Assembly (NCBI GenBank): GCA_913063155.1
Contig: CAJXYU010000001.1
Span: 930,001 to 994,000, forward strand
Length of the DNA: 64,000 nucleotides
Direction: 5' to 3'
DNA from: an uncultured Desulfovibrio sp.
GTDB lineage: Bacteria; Desulfobacterota; Desulfovibrionia; Desulfovibrionales; Desulfovibrionaceae
The notes beneath the pieces were generated by a model. The model had not been told where the DNA came from. It saw only the letters and a list, made by a program, of their open reading frames with translations, and did not search any database. The first letter of the stretch is position 1; every line of letters begins with the position of its first letter. Shown here one piece after another: positions 1 to 8,132 of this stretch. Made by a program: the position numbers and the translations under genes.

Positions 1-626
1 TATTCCCTGATCTGCTGCAAGTCGTCGATGAACAGAAAGTCGAAGTCGAACAGATGATTGCGCGCCCGGAATGAATCCCCCTTGAACTTCACGGAGTAGA
101 GATTGTTGACCTCATCCATGGAACCCAGGAAAATTTTGGAGCAGTCGTGGTGCTTGCTGATTTCGTTGCCCACGGCTTTCATGAGATGGGTCTTGCCAGA
201 TCCGTTGGGGCCGCAAATGATGAACGGGTTGAACAGGGACCCGCTTTGTTTGGCCACTTCCCGGGCCGAAGCCAGAGGAAAGTAGTTTTTCTTGTTGATG
301 AGAAAGGTGTCGAAGGTGAACTGACGATCAAACGGAAAGTCTATTTTCTTGGTGACTTGAGTCGTGACCGAACTGCCGCTTTGGCGCTGGGTGTTTCCGT
401 TTGTTTCGTAGCTGACGGAGTAGCCGTCACCCAGAAACATATTCAACTGAGATTCGAAAACGCTCTGTTGCGAGTCCTCAAACCATTTTGAAAAAAACGA
501 ATGAGGGAACTGCACTACCAGGCGTCTATTTTCTTCTGAAAACTCGAAGTTGAGGGGGTCGTACCAGCGTTTCAGCTCATCTTCAGAGAAGTTTTGCTTG
601 AGGTGTTGTCGAAAGGGTTGTTTCAC
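1..626 (-). CDS. dnaA: DnaA-family replication initiator, N-terminal part (runs off the window)
   Basis: About 208 N-terminal residues are visible on the minus strand; the 3' end lies outside the window. The first 60 or so residues look like a DnaA domain I (WYDPLNF, FPHSFFSKWF). A linker follows, then the AAA+ entry FTFDTFLINKKN, Walker A GPNGSGKTHL near residues 139-148 and Walker B LFIDDLQQI. An in-frame TAA lies two codons before the chosen GTG at 624-626, so this GTG is the earliest possible start. No good ribosome site is seen. DnaA binds ATP and opens replication origins in the cytoplasm. The N-terminus differs from the standard Desulfovibrio DnaA as I remember it, so this may be the second DnaA paralogue known in that group. 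Family call is firm; which paralogue is uncertain. Confidence 0.8.
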   Translation of the reverse strand, partial: MKQPFRQHLKQNFSEDELKRWYDPLNFEFSEENRRLVVQFPHSFFSKWFEDSQQSVFESQLNMFLGDGYSVSYETNGNTQRQSGSSVTTQVTKKIDFPFDRQFTFDTFLINKKNYFPLASAREVAKQSGSLFNPFIICGPNGSGKTHLMKAVGNEISKHHDCSKIFLGSMDEVNNLYSVKFKGDSFRARNHLFDFDFLFIDDLQQIRE

Positions 627-880
627 GTTTTATGGATCGGTTTGAGAGGTGCTTTCCAACTATTTAATATCTATAGTAAAAAAAAAGATCACTTTTGACG
701 TTTTACACACCGCTCAGTTAATGAGGTTTTATAGCGCAAAATTGAGGTAAAGCCAAGCTTTGGGGGTGTTACAAGGAGGAAAATCAATTGATTTGCGTGG
801 AAAATTCGGCCATGATTCGGCCTCGGTTTCCACAATATATGGAAAACTGGGAAATTTCGGGCGAATTTTTGGAGGATTTC
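627..880 (+). promoter_or_regulatory. Leader of the DUF39 gene with a second Shine-Dalgarno and TTG start
   Basis: This AT-rich gap separates the divergent dnaA-type gene from the DUF39 gene. TTGACG at 695-700 could be a -35 box, but no good -10 follows at the usual spacing. A strong AAGGAGG at 773-779 stands 8 bases before TTG at 788, which is in frame with the DUF39 gene and open through to it. That could be an alternative start adding 31 residues. The ATG at 881 has its own GGAGG at 871-875 and fits the usual family N-terminus, so I prefer it. Nothing else was recognised here. Confidence 0.4.
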
Positions 881-2053
881 ATGGCTGTACATCAGGTAAA
901 CAAAACGATCAAAGAGATCAACGACCGGATCAGAAAAGGCAAGGCCGTGGTGGTCAATGCCGAGGAAATGGTCGAAATAGTCCGCAAGGAAGGGAAAGTA
1001 AAGGCCGCGCAACAAATCGACGTGGTCACCACCGGCACATTCTCGCCCATGTGCTCTTCCGGCATGCTGTTCAACATCGGCCAGCAACCGCCGGTCATGA
1101 AGGTTTCCAAAATGTGGCTGAACAACGTGCCCTGCCATGCAGGGCTGGCTGCGGTGGATTCCTATCTCGGATGTACCGAGGCCAGTGAGGACGACCCTCT
1201 GAACAAGGTTCCTCCGGGACGTTTCGTCTACGGTGGCGGTCACGTCATTGAGGACCTGCTTCGCGGCAAGGCCGTGCATTTGAGGGCCGGCGCCTACGGC
1301 ACCGACTGTTATCCGCGCAAGGAGCTGGACAAGGACATCACCCTGGCGGACCTGCCCAACGCTTGGCTCTTCAACCCGCGCAACTGCTATCAGAACTACA
1401 ATGCGGCCGTGAATCTCACCAGCCGCACCATCTATACCTATATGGGGCCGCTCAAGCCCAACTGCCATAACGTGAATTACGCCACGGCTGGTCAGCTTTC
1501 CCCCCTGTTCAACGACCCGTATTTCAAGACCATCGGCCTGGGCACCAAGATATTTCTGGGCGGCGGTGTGGGATACGTACTCGGGCACGGTACCCAGCAT
1601 GTGGCCAAACCGCCCCGCAACGAGCGCGGCATTCCCACCAGCCCGTCCGGCACCTTGATGCTGAAGGGAGATCTCAAGGGCATGAACGCACGCTATGTGC
1701 GCGGGGTGAGCATCGTGGGCTACGGTTGTTCCCTTTCCGTCGGGGTGGGGATTCCCATTCCCGTACTCAACGAGGAGATGGCCTGGTTTACTAGTGTATC
1801 CGACGCAGACATCCAGATGCCGGTCAAGGACTACGGCTACGACTATCCCAATGGTTTACCGCGAGTACTCAACCACGTGACGTTTGAGGAACTCAAGTCC
1901 GGTGAAATCACCGTGAACAACGGCAAGAAGACGCCCACGGTTCCCGTGACCAGCTATTCCATGTCCCTGGAAGTCGCCGACGAGCTCAAAAAATGGATTG
2001 AGCGGGGAGAATTTCTGCTTACGGAGAAGCAGGAAGACATTCCCAGCTTGTAA
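881..2053 (+). CDS. Homocysteine biosynthesis protein (DUF39 family)
   Basis: 390 aa. The sequence reads as a typical DUF39 protein, from MAVHQVNKTIKEINDRI, through the cysteine-bearing motifs SPMCSSGM, NNVPCHAGL, YLGCTEAS and GTDCYPRKE, to a glycine-rich stretch (LGGGVGYVLGHGTQH). DUF39 proteins of methanogens and sulfate reducers are required for a sulfide-dependent route that makes homocysteine from aspartate semialdehyde, replacing the usual MetX/MetY-type steps. The conserved cysteines are candidates for sulfur transfer. The usual partner, a NIL/ferredoxin domain protein, is not adjacent. ATG 881 is chosen for its GGAGG and family fit; an in-frame TTG at 788 with a good Shine-Dalgarno is an alternative. 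A hairpin terminator follows. Confidence 0.88.
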   Translation: MAVHQVNKTIKEINDRIRKGKAVVVNAEEMVEIVRKEGKVKAAQQIDVVTTGTFSPMCSSGMLFNIGQQPPVMKVSKMWLNNVPCHAGLAAVDSYLGCTEASEDDPLNKVPPGRFVYGGGHVIEDLLRGKAVHLRAGAYGTDCYPRKELDKDITLADLPNAWLFNPRNCYQNYNAAVNLTSRTIYTYMGPLKPNCHNVNYATAGQLSPLFNDPYFKTIGLGTKIFLGGGVGYVLGHGTQHVAKPPRNERGIPTSPSGTLMLKGDLKGMNARYVRGVSIVGYGCSLSVGVGIPIPVLNEEMAWFTSVSDADIQMPVKDYGYDYPNGLPRVLNHVTFEELKSGEITVNNGKKTPTVPVTSYSMSLEVADELKKWIERGEFLLTEKQEDIPSL

Positions 2054-2077
2054 GCCTGAGAAACTGACCAACATCAT

Positions 2078-2108
2078 ACGCCGTCTGAAATACTTCGGGC
2101 GGCGTTTT
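2078..2108 (+). terminator. Rho-independent terminator after the DUF39 gene
   Basis: ACGCCG (2078-2083) pairs with CGGCGT (2100-2105), with a further GAA/TTC pairing inside the loop. A short T run follows. It sits 25 bases after the DUF39 stop and just before the next gene's ribosome site. Confidence 0.65.
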
Positions 2109-2127
2109 CATTTCACCAGGAGCAATC

Positions 2128-2814
2128 ATGCGCATTCATTTTTTGCAGCACGAGGAGTTCGAGCATCCGGCCTACATCTTCAAGTGGATCAACGATCGTG
2201 GGCATAGTTTCTCCATTACCAGGGTTGATGGAGGAGAGGAGTACCCTGGATTTTCAGAATTCGACATGCTTATCGTTCTGGGGAGTCTGGCCAGCGTCAA
2301 TGAAATTCAGGATCGGCCCGAGGTGCAGCGCGAAATGGATTTCATCCGGCAGGCCGTGGACGACGGCAAGTACGTGATCGGTTTTTGTTTCGGAGCCCAG
2401 CTCATGAGCGTCTCCCTGGGCGGTAAGGTCACTTCCATGGCTCACCGGGAGATAGGTTGGCACGAGGTGCGTCTTACCCCGGACGCCCGATCATCAGATC
2501 ATTTCAAATGCTTTCCAGAGCGTTTCATCGCACCCATCTGGCATGGCGACATGTTTTCCATCCCTCCGAAGGCGCAACGCACCATTACCGGTGAATATTG
2601 CCCCAATCAGGGCTATATGCTCGGGGACAAAGTTTTCGGGTTTCAGGTGCTGTTGCACATGACGCCTTTCAATCTTGAGGAATTCATGGACGTCATTGGC
2701 GAGCCCGTGCCCGGTCCCAATGTACAATCGTCTCAGGAAGTTCGCGAAGGGTTGCAACATGTGGAAAGTGTGAACAGGATGATCACTGGATTGCTGGATC
2801 AGCTGGCCGAATGA
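2128..2814 (+). CDS. Class I glutamine amidotransferase-like protein with altered catalytic residues
   Basis: 228 aa with the fold signature of the GMP-synthase-like GATase family. The nucleophile elbow GFCFGAQ places Cys at residue 87, and an IWHGD segment follows near 137. In active class I GATases the Cys works with a His and Glu in a Q-F-H-x-E motif. Here that position reads QVLLH (residues 173-177), so His is Leu and Glu is His. It may use other residues, have a different chemistry, or have lost glutaminase activity. ATG 2128 follows an AGGAG. It stands alone between two hairpins, so it is probably its own transcription unit. Substrate unknown. Confidence 0.75.
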   Translation: MRIHFLQHEEFEHPAYIFKWINDRGHSFSITRVDGGEEYPGFSEFDMLIVLGSLASVNEIQDRPEVQREMDFIRQAVDDGKYVIGFCFGAQLMSVSLGGKVTSMAHREIGWHEVRLTPDARSSDHFKCFPERFIAPIWHGDMFSIPPKAQRTITGEYCPNQGYMLGDKVFGFQVLLHMTPFNLEEFMDVIGEPVPGPNVQSSQEVREGLQHVESVNRMITGLLDQLAE

Positions 2815-2860
2815 AATCGGGCGTTGCCCCGAGTTTCAGCCTTTTGGAATCCAAGTTCAG

Positions 2861-2896
2861 AACGAAGCACGGCGGCATTAGCCGCCGTGCTTCGTT
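2861..2896. terminator. Perfect 16-bp hairpin after the GATase-like gene
   Basis: AACGAAGCACGGCGGC (2861-2876) and its exact complement (2881-2896) flank an ATTA loop. There is no T run, so it may act as a transcript-stabilising or attenuating hairpin and not as a classical terminator. Confidence 0.6.
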
Positions 2897-3001
2897 CACG
2901 AGTAGTAAATATCCCTCTTCTCGCCAAGGTATTGTTCAACCTGTCACTGTTGCGAACAATCATTTGAAATAGTAGAGAGAAAGCTTCTTGAGGAGGCAGG
3001 C

Positions 3002-4156
3002 ATGGGAAAATTCGACGTAGTCATTGTCGGTGCCGGTCCCGCAGGAAGTGTTGCTGCGTACGCGCTTGCAAGAAGGGGTGAGCGTGTGGCCCTGCTGGAT
3101 CGAGCCCGTTTTCCAAGACCGAAGCTCTGCGGCGGTCTGCTGACATGGAAATCCATGCAGCTGCTGCGGTCGGTGCTTGGTCTGGATCAGGAATTTTTAC
3201 TTCAAAGCGGAGTGATCAATTATCAGTCCGACCGCTTTTCCATTTACGGACCAAAACATCTGTTGGCCTCCGGCGAGCTCTCCTTTCCATTTCATTTCAC
3301 GGATAGAAATCGGTTCGACGCCCTGCTGCTGGAGTGCGCGGGCCGGGCAGGAGCCCATATTTTCGAAGAAACCCGGGCGGCAGTCTGCGATCCCGACAAG
3401 GGCTGGGTGACTACAACGGACGGCCAGGTTTTCAAGGCCCGCTACGTCATCGGTGCGGATGGAGTGAATAGCGCCATTCGAGCCGCTTTCCCCGAAGGCA
3501 GGATCGACCACGCCCGGTGGAAACATTTTCTTGCTCCGGCCATTGAGATCAGTCTGCCGCCGGATCGGTTCCCCAGATCCGTGCATTGTCCGGAGTTGCA
3601 TATCGGCATGCTCAAAGCGGGTTACGGATGGGTCTTTCCAAATAAGGATAGGGTTATTCTGGGAATTTGCGGACTTCGTCGTAATATTTCAAACTTTTCC
3701 AATCTTTTTAGAAACTATTTAGAATATCTCAATATTGAAAAAGCGGATGAAATCCGATTCAAAGGGTATCCCCTGCCCTATGGAAATTATCTTGAACAGC
3801 CGTGGTGCGGACGTGTCCTGCTGGCTGGCGACGCCGGTGGCTTGGTGGAACCGCTTTTCGGCGAAGGCATCTTTTTTGCCATGGCTTCAGGGCTGTATGC
3901 AGGAGAAGCCGTGGCCGAGGCGCTCAAGAACAACGGCAAACCGTCATTATTTTACTGCCAGCGACTGCAATCCCAGATTCTGTCTGAAATCAAGGCCTCC
4001 GATCGGTTTCGATGGCTGCTTTTCAGAGGTGTGAATTTTATGGGAGACAAGGCCTTGGGGATGTTCGTCAAGGCGGCGTCCCGGCGTTTGGGTGACATGG
4101 TCCACGGTAAGCGTTCCTATTGCTGGACCTTTAAAAAGCACTGGGATTTTTTGTAG
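3002..4156 (+). CDS. Geranylgeranyl reductase family FAD-dependent oxidoreductase
   Basis: 384 aa. The N-terminus carries the dinucleotide-binding VIVGAGPAGSVAAYALARRG, then the family motif FPRPKLCGG near residue 40, the second FAD motif ARYVIGADGVNSAIR, AGYGWVFP near 205 and VLLAGDAGGLVEPLFGEGI near 280. These are the marks of the geranylgeranyl-reductase/ChlP superfamily, which reduces isoprenoid double bonds or related substrates with FAD. In bacteria of this type the substrate may be a quinone side chain or other prenyl lipid, but the neighbours do not tell. GAGGAGG lies just before the ATG at 3002. A strong bidirectional hairpin separates it from the convergent DUF362 gene. Confidence 0.82.
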   Translation: MGKFDVVIVGAGPAGSVAAYALARRGERVALLDRARFPRPKLCGGLLTWKSMQLLRSVLGLDQEFLLQSGVINYQSDRFSIYGPKHLLASGELSFPFHFTDRNRFDALLLECAGRAGAHIFEETRAAVCDPDKGWVTTTDGQVFKARYVIGADGVNSAIRAAFPEGRIDHARWKHFLAPAIEISLPPDRFPRSVHCPELHIGMLKAGYGWVFPNKDRVILGICGLRRNISNFSNLFRNYLEYLNIEKADEIRFKGYPLPYGNYLEQPWCGRVLLAGDAGGLVEPLFGEGIFFAMASGLYAGEAVAEALKNNGKPSLFYCQRLQSQILSEIKASDRFRWLLFRGVNFMGDKALGMFVKAASRRLGDMVHGKRSYCWTFKKHWDFL

Positions 4157-4173
4157 TTTTGCCTCCGGCGGGC

Positions 4174-4191
4174 AAGGGGATAATCCCCCTT
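4174..4191. repeat. Dispersed 18-bp palindromic repeat, copy 1
   Basis: AAGGGGATAATCCCCCTT forms a 6-7 bp hairpin and occurs again exactly at 47576-47593. It is preceded by GCCTCCGGCGGGC at 4161-4173, the reverse of the CCGGAGGC motif found before pyrC. These look like members of a family of intergenic repeats. Confidence 0.55.
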
Positions 4192-4204
4192 GCATCCTCT
4201 GATT

Positions 4205-4250
4205 ATAAACACAGAGAAGGACAGGGTCACCTGTCCTTCTCTGTGTTTAT
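4205..4250. terminator. Bidirectional terminator between convergent genes
   Basis: A 21-bp perfect stem (4205-4225 with 4230-4250) has a GTCA loop and an A/T-rich base on both sides. It lies between the stop of the flavoprotein gene (4156) and the stop of the minus-strand DUF362 gene (4316). A second imperfect hairpin (CCAAAGGGC with GCTCTTTGG, about 4263-4283) and a GC-rich one near 4288-4311 follow. Confidence 0.75.
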
Positions 4251-4315
4251 TACTTTGGGCTTCCAAAGGGCTCAGCTCTTTGGTGGGGTGCAGGGGCAGC
4301 GCCCCGCATCTCTTC

Positions 4316-5425
4316 CTATACGTTAATAAGCGTATATTCCCGTGTGCCGAGCCCGATTTTTGCTGCGTATTCCAGGCCGAAGTCCGGTGGACAATGGGTG
4401 TGAATGGCCAGAAACTTGTCGTCGCCCGGCTTGGTGCCCGAGGGCAACTTGCTGGGGAAAAGCGGCTGGGCGGCATTGACGAGATCCAGACAAGCCTGGT
4501 CCACGGCCACGGGATCAAACGACGCCAGGATGCCTATGTTCGGACACAGGGATTGGTCGGTGAAGCCCACACAGTCGCAATCCGGGACCACATCCACCAC
4601 GAAGTTGATGTGCAGGCAGGGGCGATTCTTGGTCCTGACCACGGCCAGGGCGTACTCCATCATTCGCTCCAGGAACTCCTGCACGCCGATTTTCCAGTCA
4701 ATCTGCAGCGCCCCGCTTTTGCAGCCCAGGAAACAACCTCCACACCCCACGCAACGCTCCGGGTTGAGCTGAATCTTCTTATCCTTGCCCAGGGAAAGCG
4801 CGCCGGGTTTGCATATTTTTACGCATTGTTCACAGCCTTTGCAGTTCTCCGGATTGATGATGGGACCTGTGGAATAGTGTTGCTGCATTTTGCCGCGCTT
4901 GGATGCCGACCCCATGCCCACGTTCTTGAGAGCCCCGCCGTACCCGGCCAGCTCATGGCCCTTGAAGTGATTGACGCTGGTGAACAGGTCTGCGTCGGCA
5001 ATGTCCGCTCCTATGTATGCCTCTTTGATATGTTTGCCGCCCACAGGAACGGCCGTTTCGCTGTTGCCTTTGAGGCCGTCGGCGATGATGACCGGCGCAG
5101 CCAGTACCAGAGGGTCCCAACCGTGATGGGCCGCACACATCTGGTGCGAGACCGCCTCCCCGCGCTGTCCCACGTATAGGGTGGAGGCGTCCGTGAGAAA
5201 GGGCTTGGCCTTGGCTGTGCGAAAAAAATCGATGATGGGCCGCAGCCACAGGGGGCGGATGAATCCGGTGGTTCCCTTTTCGCCGAAGTGGATCTTGATG
5301 GCCGTCAGGTCCCCATCTTCGATGAATTCCTTGACGCCGACCTTTTTCAGGAGCTTTTCCAATCGCTTGTCGAAAGGGGATTTGAGAGTCGTCCGCAGGT
5401 TCCAGAAGTACACGTTGCTGGCCAT
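4316..5425 (-). CDS. DUF362 domain protein with two 4Fe-4S clusters
   Basis: 369 aa. It begins MASNVYFWNLRTT at ATG 5425 and carries the DUF362 body (IKIHFGEKGTTGFIRP, FKGHELAGYGGALKNVGMG). Two ferredoxin motifs follow in the middle, CKGCEQCVKICKPGAL and CVGCGGCFLGCKSGAL, the first and third cysteines being those of bacterial dicluster ferredoxins. DUF362 proteins are common in anaerobes; their reaction is not settled, and electron transfer through the clusters is a reasonable inference. It is divergent from pabA with about 80 bases between the starts. Confidence 0.85.
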   Translation of the reverse strand: MASNVYFWNLRTTLKSPFDKRLEKLLKKVGVKEFIEDGDLTAIKIHFGEKGTTGFIRPLWLRPIIDFFRTAKAKPFLTDASTLYVGQRGEAVSHQMCAAHHGWDPLVLAAPVIIADGLKGNSETAVPVGGKHIKEAYIGADIADADLFTSVNHFKGHELAGYGGALKNVGMGSASKRGKMQQHYSTGPIINPENCKGCEQCVKICKPGALSLGKDKKIQLNPERCVGCGGCFLGCKSGALQIDWKIGVQEFLERMMEYALAVVRTKNRPCLHINFVVDVVPDCDCVGFTDQSLCPNIGILASFDPVAVDQACLDLVNAAQPLFPSKLPSGTKPGDDKFLAIHTHCPPDFGLEYAAKIGLGTREYTLINV

Positions 5426-5506
5426 GGATGCCTCCGATGTCAGGTTGTGTCGGTATTAGTTGAAAGGCCCGTCCGCCTCGGGTATGCACCCTTCGGAAAG
5501 AAGACC

Positions 5507-6046
5507 ATGAACATACTGCTTATTGATAATAACGACAGCTTTACCAGAAACCTCGAACACCTGCTGGCGACGGCGGTGGACGAGGCCACTGTGCACGTGG
5601 AACCTTACGCCAATCTTCAGGGGCTGTCACTTGAGGGGCATGATATTCTGGTGGTTTCACCCGGGCCTGGCGCAACAGCGGATTACCCCGGCTATGCCCG
5701 CGTTTTTGATTCGGGCAAGCCGGTGCTGGGAGTCTGCCTGGGCATGCAACTCATTAATACTCATTTCGGAGGGAGCACGGATCGGCTGCCGGGCTGCGTG
5801 CACGGCCAGGCCGAAAATATCGTTTTTCATGATCGGACCGTTACCGTGGCTCGTTATCATTCCCTGTATTGTTCGTCCGTGGGCCGTGAGCTGAACGTCA
5901 CTGCTCGAAATTTCCAGGGCGTACCCATGGCTCTGGAGCACCGGGACCGGCCTCTGCTGGGATATCAATTCCATCCGGAATCTTTTCTGACCGTTGGGGG
6001 AGAACAGTTTGTCCACCATGCCCTGCGTTTTTCCCATCTCGCTTGA
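5507..6046 (+). CDS. pabA: Aminodeoxychorismate synthase glutaminase subunit (PabA; anthranilate synthase component II family)
   Basis: 179 aa. Class I GATase: SPGPGATADYPG near residue 51, nucleophile GVCLGMQ and the catalytic YQFHPES. It releases ammonia from glutamine for PabB, which turns chorismate into aminodeoxychorismate on the way to folate. MNILLIDNNDSFTRNL at ATG 5507 is the standard family start; upstream in-frame codons are open but lack support. TrpG has the same motifs, but the next two genes are pabB and pabC, so PabA is the better call. Confidence 0.88.
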   Translation: MNILLIDNNDSFTRNLEHLLATAVDEATVHVEPYANLQGLSLEGHDILVVSPGPGATADYPGYARVFDSGKPVLGVCLGMQLINTHFGGSTDRLPGCVHGQAENIVFHDRTVTVARYHSLYCSSVGRELNVTARNFQGVPMALEHRDRPLLGYQFHPESFLTVGGEQFVHHALRFSHLA

Positions 6047-7289
6047 TCCTGCCCGGTTCGATGCCCTGGCTGAAGTGCTGGCCGTCAGACATCAGGCGGA
6101 CCTGTTCCTCTCCTCTCCAGGCTATCCTGGGGAAACCCGTTCGTTCATCGGAGTGGCCCCCTGCGCCGAATTGATTATCGAGGAAGACACCGGTTCTGAA
6201 AAAATCAAGGAATTCGCCTTTGGCCCAGGAGGGCCGTGCATGGGCTTTTTGAGCTATACTTACGGTATGAGTCTGCGCGGTGTGAATTCCGAAAAGAAAA
6301 CGGAATTTCCCTATGGGCATCTCAAGAAATACCGGGCGGTGGTCAAGTACGACGCCGCTTCGGAAGGATTGCATCTGAGCGGAGAGGAAAAGTTATGTAG
6401 AGAAACTATTCAATATATTGAATTAATTGATAATTATTTAAATAAAGAATTAAAGTTTAAACCGATGTGTTCAGAACCGGAAGTGTCTCTCGGACGAGCT
6501 GCCTACGAGGCCGGAGTAGCCGAGATCCTGGAGCGCATACGGGACGGCTGGACCTACCAACTGAATCTGTCCACCCGACTGACCTGGCAAAGTCATGACC
6601 TGGACCCGCTGGCCCTGTTTTTGGAGTTGCGGCGGGACTATCCAGCTCCATTCTACGGTTATGTGCGCAGCGGTGCGTACGGGGTGGTTTCCAGCTCGCC
6701 GGAACGATTTATCCAGATCAAGGATGGCCAAGTGCTTTCCCAGCCCATCAAAGGAACGGCAAGAGTTGTAGGAGATGAATCGGAAGCTTATCGCAGCCTT
6801 GTCGATTCTTCGAAGGAGTGCGCCGAGTTGTCCATGATCGTGGATCTGATCCGTAACGACGTTTCCGCCAATTGCGAGTATGGATCGGTGCGGGTGGAGG
6901 GGCACAAGTTCGTGTTCCGCGTGGACGATCTGCTTCAGATGTATGCCAATGTGCGCGGCACTCTGCGAAGCGACCGCGACTGCGTCGATCTGTTGCTCGA
7001 TGCATTTCCCGGAGGCTCGGTCACAGGTTGTCCCAAGCAGAGCTCCATGCGCATCATCGAGGAGTTGGAACCCCATACGCGCGATGTATTCTGCGGCAGC
7101 CTACTGATTATCGAGGATGAAAGGAATATGGATTCTTCCATCGCCATCCGTACTGCAGTGTATGATGATAGCTCAGGGCAATTGGATTATTGGGCTGGAA
7201 GCGGAATTGTAATAGCTTCGGATCCCGGCCTGGAGTATCTTGAAACTATGGCCAAGGCGGGTAAATTCCTACAGTCGGAGTCCAAATGA
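6018..7289 (+). CDS. pabB: Aminodeoxychorismate synthase component I (PabB)
   Basis: 423 aa, chorismate-binding enzyme. The C-terminal half has YQLNLSTRL, SSSPERFI, the PIKGT motif whose Lys is typical of PabB (TrpE usually has Ala there), ELSMIVDLIRND and AFPGGSVTGCPK. It aminates chorismate using ammonia from PabA. The start overlaps the end of pabA by 29 bases; ATG 6018 is taken, but TTG 6009, 5-7 bases after GGGGGAG, is a realistic alternative. The overlap points to translational coupling with pabA. Confidence 0.88.
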   Translation: MPCVFPISLDPARFDALAEVLAVRHQADLFLSSPGYPGETRSFIGVAPCAELIIEEDTGSEKIKEFAFGPGGPCMGFLSYTYGMSLRGVNSEKKTEFPYGHLKKYRAVVKYDAASEGLHLSGEEKLCRETIQYIELIDNYLNKELKFKPMCSEPEVSLGRAAYEAGVAEILERIRDGWTYQLNLSTRLTWQSHDLDPLALFLELRRDYPAPFYGYVRSGAYGVVSSSPERFIQIKDGQVLSQPIKGTARVVGDESEAYRSLVDSSKECAELSMIVDLIRNDVSANCEYGSVRVEGHKFVFRVDDLLQMYANVRGTLRSDRDCVDLLLDAFPGGSVTGCPKQSSMRIIEELEPHTRDVFCGSLLIIEDERNMDSSIAIRTAVYDDSSGQLDYWAGSGIVIASDPGLEYLETMAKAGKFLQSESK

Positions 7290-8053
7290 TCCACTATTAC
7301 AAGAACAAGTACAGGGATGGAGACATCTGTCTGAGCCCCACGTCTCCGGCCTTCAGGTTCGGCACCGGTTTTTTCGAAACCCTGTTGTACAACGGCAGGC
7401 AGGTCTGTCATTTTGACAGGCACTCTGCGCGCATTCATTCCAGCCTCGACTATTTCTGTATCCCTTATGAACCGGTATCATTCGAGGAGATCATTCCTCT
7501 TCTTTTGGAAAAGAACGGCCTCACAGGCCGGACCGCCCGGGTGAACATCTTTTACCCGGTAGCCGGCAGTACCACCACTCCCTTGGTCACGGTGGCTCCG
7601 TACGAGTGGGCTCAGAACAAGACTTACCGTCTGGCCTATTGCCCGGATCAGCACATATCTTCTCTGAACAACCACAAGACCATGGCCTACATGTTCTTCA
7701 ACTTGGCCCATGCCAGGGCTATAGCCGAAGGGTATGATGATGCCTTGCTCACGGACCTGAATGGTCGGGTTTTGGAGACCACCACCGCAGCGCTGCTTTT
7801 CAGAGGAGGCAACAGATTTATTGCTCCGGCCACCGCATACAAGCTTCCTTCCATTGCCCTGGATTTGGTTAAAGAAGTGTTGCAGGTGGAAGAAGAATCT
7901 GTGAGCTTCGATAAGATGGCGGACATGAATCACGCCTATGTGCTTAATTCCCTGGTGGGCATGCGGCCAGTGACCAGTATCGGGGGAGAAATTGATTTCG
8001 AGCCGGATGAGGACTCCTGCCTCAAGGTCACTAACCTGATTCTCGGTGCCTGA
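7286..8053 (+). CDS. pabC: 4-amino-4-deoxychorismate lyase (PabC), class IV PLP enzyme
   Basis: 255 aa. Branched-chain-aminotransferase fold: FRFGTGFFETLLYNGR near residue 25, the PLP lysine in NNHKTMAY near residue 131, DALLTDLNGRVLETTTAALLF and a C-terminal VLNSLVGMRPV. It eliminates pyruvate from aminodeoxychorismate to give p-aminobenzoate. The ATG overlaps the pabB TGA by four bases, so pabA, pabB and pabC form one coupled operon. A D-amino-acid aminotransferase cannot be excluded from motifs alone, but context makes PabC likely. Confidence 0.85.
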   Translation: MIHYYKNKYRDGDICLSPTSPAFRFGTGFFETLLYNGRQVCHFDRHSARIHSSLDYFCIPYEPVSFEEIIPLLLEKNGLTGRTARVNIFYPVAGSTTTPLVTVAPYEWAQNKTYRLAYCPDQHISSLNNHKTMAYMFFNLAHARAIAEGYDDALLTDLNGRVLETTTAALLFRGGNRFIAPATAYKLPSIALDLVKEVLQVEEESVSFDKMADMNHAYVLNSLVGMRPVTSIGGEIDFEPDEDSCLKVTNLILGA

Positions 8054-8090
8054 ACGCACGATTACTTAACAATGCCGGCTCATTGCTGGA

Positions 8091-8108
8091 GCATGTGCTT
8101 ACACATGC
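8091..8108. terminator. Short hairpin between convergent pabC and wbuC-like genes
   Basis: GCATGTG (8091-8097) and CACATGC (8102-8108) flank a CTTA loop. There is no T run, so it is weak evidence for a shared terminator. Confidence 0.35.
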
Positions 8109-8132
8109 ATGTAGATCTGACTACTTTGAAAA

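Noticed and set aside
701..709. DnaA-box-like TTTTACACA near the dnaA-type gene
   Set aside because: Two mismatches to the consensus and no cluster of boxes or AT-rich unwinding repeats, so no origin is called.
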